From positions 34,898,074 to 34,962,073 of the forward strand of contig NC_059202.1 of the NCBI RefSeq assembly GCF_020615455.1: a DNA stretch of 64,000 nucleotides. The letters run 5' to 3'. The stretch is from Coregonus clupeaformis (taxonomy: Eukaryota; Chordata; Actinopteri; Salmoniformes; Salmonidae). Of this stretch, positions 56,219 through 64,000 are shown piece by piece; positions within the stretch are counted from its first letter, which is position 1; each line of letters opens with the position of its first letter. The translations under genes and the position numbers were made by a program. The notes under the pieces are model-generated. The model was not told the origin of the DNA. It saw only the letters and a list, made by a program, of their open reading frames with translations, and did no database searches.

Positions 56219-57478
56219 GGGTTCCTGCCTTTGATACTGTGAACCATCAGATCCTCCTCTCCACCCTCTCCGAGTTGGGCATCTCCGGCGCGGCTCACTC
56301 TTGGATTGCGTCCTACCTGACCGGTCGCTCCTACCAAGTGGCGTGGCGAGAATCTGTCTCCGCACCACGTGCTCTCACCACTGGTGTCCCCCAGGGCTCA
56401 GTTCTAGGCCCTCTCCTATTCTCGCTATACACCAAGTCACTTGGCTCTGTCATATCCTCACATGGCCTCTCCTATCATTGCTACGCAGACGACTCACAAC
56501 TAATCTTCTCCTTTCCCCCTTCTGATAACCAGGTGGCGAATCGCATCTCTGCATGTCTGGCAGACATATCAGTGTGGATGACGGATCACCACCTCAAGCT
56601 GAACCTCGGCAAGACAGAGCTGCTCTTCCTCCCGGGGAAGGACTGCCCGTTCCATGATCTCGCCATCACGGTTGACAACTCCATTGTGTCCTCCTCCCAG
56701 AGTGCAAAGAGCCTTGGCGTGACCCTGGACAACACCCTGTCGTTCTCCGCTAACATCAAGGTGGTGACCCGATCCTGTAGGTTCATGCTCTACAACATTC
56801 GGAGAGTACGACCCTGCCTTACACAGGAAGCGGCACAGATCCTAATCCAGGCACTTGTCATCTCCCGTCTGGATTACTGCAACTCGCTGTTGGCTGGGCT
56901 CCCTGCCTGTGCCATTAAACCCCTACAACTCATCCAGAATGCCGCAGCCCGTCTGGTGTTCAACCTTCCCAAGTTCTCTCACGTCACCCCGCTCCTCCGC
57001 ACAGTCCACTGGCTTCCAGTTGAAGCTTGCATCTGCTACAAGACCATGGTGCTTGCCTACGAAGCTGTGAGGGGAACGGCACCTCCGTACCTTCAGGCTC
57101 TGATCAGTCCCTACACCCAAACGAGGGCATTGCGTTCATCCACCTCTGGCCTGCTGGCCCCCCTACCTCTGCGGAAGCACAGTTCCCGCTCAGCCCAGTC
57201 AAAACTGTTCGCTGCTCTGGCACCCCAATGGTGGAACAAGCTCCCTCACGACGCCAGGACAGCGGAGTCACTCACCACCTTCCGGAGACACTTGAAACTC
57301 CACCTCTTTAAGGAATACATGGGATAGGATAAAGTAATCCTTCTACCCCCCCTTACCCACCCCAAAGAAAGAAAAAAAACATTGTAAAGTGGTTATCCCA
57401 CTGGCTATAAGGTGAATGCACCAATTTGTAAGTCGCTCTGGATAAGACCGTCTGCTAAATGACGTAAATGTAAATGTT
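56219..57478 (+). mobile_element. L2-type LINE, 5' truncated, uninterrupted RT frame
   Basis: Flanked by perfect 8 bp copies of CCAAGCTC (56211-56218, 57479-57486). The frame is open to the stop at 57325-57327: RT motif A FDTVNHQ at the very start, GVPQGSVLGPLLFSLY (B), YADD at 56482-56493 (C), then the conserved SRLDYCNSLLAGLP and QNAAARLV blocks. No stop or frameshift interrupts it, so it is young. The 3' end reads GTAAGTCGCTCTGGATAAGA, then GTCTGCTAAATGACGTAAAT: the same tail as the SINEs in this window. Only the part from RT motif A onward was copied. Confidence 0.93.
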
Positions 57479-57827
57479 CCAAGCTCTTCACCACACCTTC
57501 CACCTCACTTAACTTGCCCTCATTCACTTCCATTTCCCATCCAGAACTCGGTCTGGCGCATGGCTCTCTCTGTTTGCACTTGACACCAATCTTCTTAGAC
57601 ACCCCATCTCCATTTTTTATCTCCATATTACTCAGATTCATTCTCTTCAACCTCCTCTTCCTCTTTTTCCGCCTCTGTTCCTCCTCAGAAATCCAAATTT
57701 CTGTGTCCCTGTCCCAATATTCCTGTTCTTGTTCCATGATTCCGCTTACGACCTCCCGCATACATGTCTCTCGCGCAGTTGCTGCACATCCCCTGCCCAA
57801 ACTCTGTCTCTGCCGGCAGCTAGCCAC
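57479..57827 (-). pseudogene. LINE ORF1, N-terminal part
   Basis: An ATG at 57827 opens a basic and acidic low-complexity N-terminus (EEEQRRKKRKRRLKRMN) reaching 57479, where the L2 element interrupts it. The reading resumes at 56218 in the same direction. The composition fits a LINE ORF1 N-terminus. Confidence 0.6.
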
Positions 57828-60256
57828 CTGACTGACTGATATATCTAAAGGTGACTATTTACCAGTTGCGCATGCATCCTCCGAGAGTCGGGTTTTGTTT
57901 GTTTGGGGAATGTCTGTAGACATGGCAGAAGCCAGAGGATTAAAAAATTGACTTTCGTCCGGCATCTCGCAAACATACTGTCAGTATTGTCTCTATTGCC
58001 TACTTGAGCCGACTGCGAGTTGGGTAGTTCGTTTAAAGTCTCAGGCCCTCGGCCTTGCCGCGAGAGGGCGGAGTTAGCCGTTTGAGAGACTGGGGAATGC
58101 AGTAGTGGTGCATGGGTAAAATCACTGGGGTAGCCAAACCAGAAAAAAAAGCCATATTACAACCTGTGTTGTGATAATTCCATTGTTTGCTCTATGACCT
58201 GTTAGTTCATATGCCTCGCGACCGTGATACTGTATACAGGTCTGAGGCCGAGACCATATGAAGACACAGTGGCAGAATAAATTCAACCACACCTTTGTTT
58301 CATCCCAAAACCGGTGAGCAACCTCTGTCCAGTGAAGTCCACAAAGCATATTTCATGTAACAAACAGTTACATGACCTACAGCATGGTCAAGCAAGTTAA
58401 TGTTACCAACATTTTCGGACTACCTAAACAACTATTGATTTAGAACCACAGAGAGTTACCGCAAGTCGCAAAGAAAACAGGAGCTGCCTCCACTATTCCA
58501 GCACCATTTCAACTTCAACATTTCAAAATCATCAAATCACCTATGCTTAGTCTAATACAGTGACAACTAAAAGATACCAAAAACAATTTAGTCCAATCAA
58601 CGTAAGCTAAATATGATGTGGCTGACCATGGTTCTGATTTGTGTGTGTGTGTGTGTGTGTGCATGCATTCATGCAAGTATAAAAAAATTTTGACTCCAAT
58701 GCCATCCTCCTCTCTTTCATGTTGACGAAACGGTCTATGACTCTGTCATACAGTACATGCTATTATTTTTTGTTGTCCTAGGCTACCTGCCTAAAATGCT
58801 TGCTCACTAGCCTGACTTCCTTTCAGGGGCAACATTAGCTAGCCTTCTACATCTAGCTACATATTGAACTTCCATCCTCCTCAGGGGCACAATGTATGAC
58901 TTTATGGTTGGATCAGAATCGTCGTTATAATCATTGGGCCAGTACGGAGAATTAAGTAAAACCACAAGTCCAAATCCCTATCTCCATCCATGGCTAATTT
59001 AGGAAAGGACCAATTTTAGCTAGCTAGCCATCGGAAGACAACAACACAACGAGATGCAACAATTGTTTCTGTCAATGACGTATTTCTCTTGATGCGATGT
59101 GATAGGAGTGAAGCCAAATCCAAACTGGCTTCCCTTGACACTTTTTTTTTTGGTACGCCAGGACCATTCACAGTTGAGCTCACTCAGGTTTAGCTCAATG
59201 CTGTTTGGCTATTATTTTTACTTTTTTTGATCATTGGAGGCCAAATGCTCGCTGGCTTCCCTTGCATTCAATGCAACAATGTCATACTCTTTATGACCAG
59301 ACAGCATCAGATACACATACAGAGACAGAGGGGCGCTGTTTCGCTCGCTTGGATGCTTTCTGGTCTGGTCCGTAGACTATACAGAGTCAGACCTATTTTA
59401 AGAGGCCAGCTTCTCTGACAGATTACAGACATGCTTCTGTATCAGGTGATAAATTGTGTATACATTAGAATATGTCATGTCATCTTATTACATTAATTTG
59501 CATTAAAAGATGGCTTGATGTCTGACAGGACGGTTATTGCTTGAAATACTATTTAAACAAAATTTCACCTTTTTATAGCTTGATCATGTTTGACAGAAGA
59601 ATACCTTACATCATCTTATAAAATGAACATTAAAAAGCACCAAAAAAAATGTATGTAATGTGGACCTCTTCTGGTATATCTGCTTAGTACAAAATGTAAC
59701 AGTGTCACATGTTATGTAAATATATGTTTATTTTTTACATGAAAATAGATACATGAATATACAAGGCATAGACAGTTAGTGCAAACTTGGCACTATTTTG
59801 GCATGAAGATTGAGAAGGCTACTACTCCGGTCTCCTTTTCAACTAATTTATCACCTGATTTACTTAAAAGGCACATATCAATAGGTGATCCATTTGTTCT
59901 CTATTGTTACTGCAAGCAAGGGGGGATGCCCATTACATCAGAGGGCAGACCAACCACTTGAATGGCCTACTCCATGAAGTTTGCACGTGTCTAAAAAACA
60001 CTATTTTGCTCAAAACATATTTTTTTACCCTTAAGTGTGTGTACATTACAGTATTTATATGTGAGATATTGTTTTTGAACAGGAAAACTTCAAAAATAGC
60101 TGGAGTGTGCCTTTTAAAAGGGGGAGGGGAACTAAAACTAAACACAGTCAATGAGTGCAAATAAATGTGAGGTCTGCTTTACTGTATCATAGAAAAATAG
60201 ATGCTGCAGACCTTGACCTAGTCAGAAATGTTGCAAATGCAGATTATTGGCGTATA
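57828..60256. other. Long interval without a recognised gene
   Basis: The first 300 bases could be 5' UTR of the LINE whose ORF1 starts at 57827. At 58122-58420 the sequence resembles a dispersed repeat (the minus-strand frame has DETKVWLNLF, a weak trace of a Tc1-like transposase). A GT microsatellite lies at 58640-58661. The rest (58680-60256) is AT-rich with no supported coding region. Confidence 0.4.
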
Positions 60257-60258
60257 TA

Positions 60259-61850
60259 CAGTGGGGAAAAAAAGTATTTAGTCAGCCACCAATTGTGCAA
60301 GTTCTCCCACTTAAAAAGATGAGAGAGGCCTGTAATTTTCATCATAGGTACACATCAACTATGACAGACAAATTGAGGAAAAAAAATCCAGAAAATCCCA
60401 TTGTAGGATTTTTAATGAATTTATTTGCAAATTATGGTGGAAAATAAGTATTTGGTCACCTACAAACAAGCGAGATTTCTGGCTCTCACAGACCTGTAAC
60501 TTCTTCTTTAAGAGGCTCCTCTGTCCTCCACTCGTTACCTGTATTAATTGCACCTGTTTGAACTTGTTATCAGTATAAAAGACACCTGTCCACAACCTCA
60601 AACAGTCACACTCCAAACTCCACAATGGCCAAGACCAAAGAGCTGTCAAAGGACACCAAAAACAAAATTGTAGACCTGCACCAGGCTGGGAAGACTGAAT
60701 CTGCAATAGGTAAGCAGCTTGGTTTGAAGAAATCAACTGTGGGAGCAATTATTAGGAAATGGAAGACATACAAGACCACTGATAATCTCCCTCGATCTGG
60801 GGCTCCACGCAAGATCTCACCCCGTGGGGTCAAAATGATCACAAGAACGGTGAGCAAAATCCCAGAACCACACGGGGGACCTAGTGAATGACCTGCAGAG
60901 AGCTGGGACCAAAGTAACAAAGCCTACCATCAGTAACACACTACGCCGCCAGGGACTCAAATCCTGCAGTGCGAGACGTGTCCCCCTGCTTAAGCCAGTA
61001 CATGTCCAGGCCCGTCTGAAGTGCATTTGGATGATCCAGAAGAGGATTGGGAGAATGTCATATGGTCAGATGAAACCAAAATATAACTTTTTGGTAAAAA
61101 CTCAACTCCGTCATGTTTGGAGGACTAAGAATGCTGAGTTGCATCCAAAGAACACCATACCTACTGTGAAGCATGGGGTTGGAAACATCATGCTTTGGGG
61201 CTGTTTTTCTGCAAAGGGACCAGGACGACTGATCCGTGTAAAGGAAAGAATGAATGGGGCCATGTATCGTGAGATTTTGAGTGAAACCCTCCTTCCATCA
61301 GCAAGGGCATTGAAGATGAAACGTGGCTGGGTCTTTCAGCATGACAATGATCCCAAACACACCGCCCGGGCAACAAAGGAGTGGCTTCGTAAGAAGCATT
61401 TCAAGGTCCTGGAGTGGCCTAGCCAGTCTCCAGATCTCAACCCCATAGAAAATCTTTGGAGGGAGTTGAAAGTCCGTGTTGCCCAGCGACAGCCCCAAAA
61501 CATCACTGCTCTAGAGGAGATCTGCATGGAGGAATGGGCCAAAATACCAGCAACAGTGTGTGAAAACCTTTTGAAGACTTACAGAAAACGTTTGACCTGT
61601 GTCATTGCCAACAAAGGGTATATAACAAAGTATTGAGAAACTTTTGTTATTGACCAAATACTTATTTTCCACCATCATATGCCAATAAATTCATTAAAAA
61701 TCCTACAATGTGATTTTCTGGATTTTTTTTTCTCATTTTGTCTGTCATAGTTGACGTGTACCTATGATGAAAATTACAGGCCTCTCTCATCTTTTTAAGT
61801 GGGAGAACTTGCACAATTGGTGGCTGACTAAATACTTTTTTTCCCCACTG
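60259..61850 (+). mobile_element. Tc1/mariner element, family A, full length, broken transposase
   Basis: It is 1592 bp with CAGTGGGG...CCCCACTG termini and TA on both sides (60257-60258, 61851-61852). The transposase starts at ATG 60625 (MAKTKELSKDTKNKIVD). A frameshift near 60860 is followed by the frame 60884-61636. Within it, about 10 bases are missing near 61020 and one is gained near 61110. These cancel, but the stretch with the first catalytic D (SDE) is read out of frame. QHDNDPKHT and DLNPIENLW remain. It ends at the normal stop at 61634-61636. Confidence 0.93.
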
Positions 61851-62024
61851 TAATAACGGTTTATGGCATTTATGGTAAAATAATATTATATTAACAATAC
61901 AAATAAATGAATGACGTATGCCATGATATAAATACATATATTTATGTAGACAGTGACAGTATTCCAGTGGAGCTTTTTCAATGCTCATGTCCAGTTATGT
62001 TTATTTTTCCATTTTGGTGGCCCA

Positions 62025-62545
62025 TCACTCCGCAGCAGGCCATGTCTTTTGAGGACTAGTGGGGCTTCGAGTCTTGGTCGTCCCCTGAAATAAATATACC
62101 AATGTTTTCAGACTGATAGCAGTAAAACAGGGCAAAAATCACAATGAACAGTAATAAACTGGAGGAAAAAAATACATGGTGCTTTATAGAATATGCTCTA
62201 TGGGTCACTACTGCTACACATGTCAAGACAGGATCTTTCAACTAGCAGCAAACATACCACACCCAAACTAAACATTGGAGTGTAGCCGAGGCGCTAAAAT
62301 TACACACTTCAAATAGTAGTGACATTACGCATGATACAGATATATTGTGAGTGTGACCCATACTGGATTCAAGGCCTAACTGTCTGTTTGTCATATAAAA
62401 AAAAGGCAGGCCCCTCTCCCGCCAGACCAGAGTCTGGGGAACTCACAGCTGTCTGGGCTTTGGCGTAGTTCATGTGGGCGTAAAGCAGTACAGCTGTGTC
62501 ATTGTGAGAAGCCTCCAGGGCGATGGACAGAGCATTACTGCCATC
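62025..62545 (-). CDS. kank3: KANK-family protein, last two coding exons (gene continues right)
   Basis: KN motif and ankyrin repeat proteins act at the cell cortex and focal adhesions. Two minus-strand exons were found. 62545-62447 is preceded by CTCTCTAG and followed by GTGAGT; its 33 codons read DGSNALSIALEASHNDTAVL then LYAHMNYAKAQTA, the last ankyrin repeat of KANK proteins. 62084-62025 is preceded by TTATTTCAG; its 19 codons read GTTKTRSPTSPQKTWPAAE, then TGA. Both are phase 0 and join in frame. The family call is firm. The paralogue call, kank3, rests on ndufa7 being the neighbour on the same strand, as in human. Upstream exons must lie beyond 64000; 62546-64000 is intron with repeats. 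Confidence 0.85.
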
Positions 62546-62689
62546 CTAGAGAGGGAGGAAGACGAAAGGGAGAGCAGGCTTAGCTATAAACCCTCTGAGG
62601 CGGGATACACATAGAACTCCTGCCCCTTCATAGCCTCAACACACAGTTTAGGAAGAATAATAAACTATATGCAAGAACGTAATTACAAA

Positions 62690-63092
62690 TAATTTGTAGA
62701 CTGCAAATTGACTTCAAAATATCTATGGCAAGACCTGAAAATGGTTGTCTAGCAATGATCAACAACCAATTTGACAGAGCTTGAAGAATTTTGAAAATAA
62801 TAAATGGGCAAATGTTGCACAATCCATGTGTGGAAAGCTCTTAGAGACTTAACCAGAAAGACTCACAGCTGTAATCGCTGCCAAAGGTGCTTCTACAAAG
62901 TATTGAGGGGTGTGAATACTTTGATATTTCTGTATTTAATTTCCTAACATTTCTAAAAACATGTTTTCACTTTGTCATTATAAGGTATTGTGTGTAGATG
63001 GGTGAGAAAAAAACATATATTTAATCCATTTTGAATTCAGGCTGTAACAACAAAATGAGGATTACGTCAAGGGGTATGAATACTTTCTGATT
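62690..63092 (-). mobile_element. Degenerate Tc1-like element K fragment (inverted), in kank intron
   Basis: The reverse complement of this segment matches the left end of element K (22980-23330), including ATACTTTGTAGAAGCACCTT and TAGTTGATCATTGCTAGACA-like words. The terminal CAGTGCCTTC is missing. Confidence 0.75.
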
Positions 63093-64000
63093 AGATAAGT
63101 ATTCAACCCCCTGAGTCAATACATGTTAGAATCACCTTTGGCAGCGATTACAGCTGTGTCCTTCTAGGTAAGTCACTAAGAGCTTGGCACACCTGGATTG
63201 TACAATATTTGCACATTATCATTTTTTTTATTTTTCAAGCTCTGTCAAGTTGGTTGTTGATCATTGCTAGAAAGCCATTTTCAAGTCTTGCCATAGATTT
63301 TCAAGCCAATTTATGTCAAAACTGTAACTAGGCCACTCAGGAACATTCAGTGTCAGCTTGGTAAGCAACTCCAGTGTATATTTGGGCCTTGTGTTTTAGG
63401 TTATTGTCCTGCTGAAAGGTGAATTTGTCTCCCAGTGCCTATTGGAAAGCAGACAAAAACAGAATTTCCTCTAGGATTCTGCCTGTGCTTAGCTCTATTC
63501 CATTAATTTTTATCCAAAAAAAAAACTCCCTAGTCCTTGCCGATGACAAGCATATTCATAACATGATGCAGCCACCACCATACTTGAAAATATGAAGAGT
63601 GGTACTCAGTGACGTGTTGAGTTGAATTTGCCCAAACATAACACTTTGTATTCAGGACAAAGTTAATTTTTTGCAGTTTTACTTTAGTGCCTAATTGCAA
63701 ACAGGATGCATGTTTTGGAATATTTTTTTATTCTGTACAGGCTTTCTTCTTTTCACTCTGTCTTTTAAGGTAGTTTTGTGGAGTAACTACAATGTTGTTG
63801 ATCCATCCTCAGTTTACTCCTATCACAGCCACTCTGTAACTGTTTTAAAATCACCATTGGCCTCATGGTGAAATCCCTAAGCGGTTTCCTTCCTCTCTGA
63901 CAACTGAGTTAGGAAGGATACCTGTATCTTTGTAGTGACTGGGTGTATTGATACACCATCCAAAGTGTAATTAATAACTTCACCATGCTCAAAGGGATAT
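63093..64000 (+). mobile_element. Degenerate Tc1-like element K relative, cut by window edge
   Basis: Direct-orientation relative of 22971-24110: CACCTTTGGCAGCGATTACA, GGTTATTGTCCTGCTGAAAG and CATGATGCAGCCACCA occur in order up to the window end. The 5' end is a different subfamily (AAGTATTCAACCCCCTGAGT). No intact transposase frame. Confidence 0.75.

Overview
This window reads as teleost nuclear DNA, almost certainly from a salmonid. The evidence is several Tc1/mariner families with about 1.6 kb copies, tRNA-headed SINEs of the HpaI type that share their 3' tail with an L2-type LINE, Rex/CR1/L2-group LINEs, hAT elements and MITEs, and a fish endogenous retrovirus. Most of the 64 kb is transposable-element sequence, much of it nested. 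Two conventional host genes can be recognised, both on the minus strand: a complete four-exon ndufa7 (34789-36254, mitochondrial complex I subunit) and the last two coding exons of a KANK-family gene, probably kank3 (62025-62545), which continues past the right edge. NDUFA7 and KANK3 are close neighbours on the same strand in human 19p13.2, so the window is an ancestral vertebrate microsynteny block expanded by transposons. I did not find rps28, which lies between them in human.

Layout. 1-2.1 kb: a Tc1 copy inserted in a LINE. 2.1-5.4 kb: LINE ORF1 fragment, SINEs and two Tc1 families in AT/AC microsatellites. 6.6-10.2 kb: a LINE with endonuclease and RT inserted into a palindromic repeat, with target duplication. 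10.7-15.7 kb: a hAT MITE, then a Tc1 split by a 3.7 kb antisense LINE. 15.8-16.7 kb: a solo LTR. 17.4-27.4 kb: five Tc1-type elements, one nested at a TA inside another. 26.2-29.2 kb: an antisense LINE inserted in a MITE. 29.2-31.6 kb: hAT remnant, second solo LTR, second hAT MITE. 31.7-34.4 kb: two LINE fragments. 34.7-37.8 kb: ndufa7 and its 5' flank. 37985-51662: an antisense provirus with paired 624 bp LTRs, itself carrying a 2.76 kb hAT transposon in env. 51.7-57.8 kb: MITEs and a LINE ORF1 split by a younger L2 LINE. 60.3-61.9 kb: Tc1. 62.0-62.5 kb: kank exons. The right end holds degenerate Tc1-like copies.

The provirus is the most informative unit. Its LTRs differ at about 9 of 624 positions by eye, it has a 4 bp target duplication (CTGC), a tRNA-Trp-like primer binding site and a polypurine tract, and a gag-pro-pol-env layout with a TGA between gag and pro in the same frame. 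All genes carry breaks, so it is a defective copy. Two features stand out: a 200-plus residue segment between protease and RT with two H-x-T motifs 67 residues apart, like the 2H phosphoesterase signature, and five repeated small hairpins in the 5' leader with one compensatory base pair and one strand-specific G-U wobble. The provirus points toward ndufa7 from 1.7 kb upstream on the same strand.

Coordinates, splice sites and target duplications were read by eye. Family names for transposons are broad where I could not separate clades without a search.
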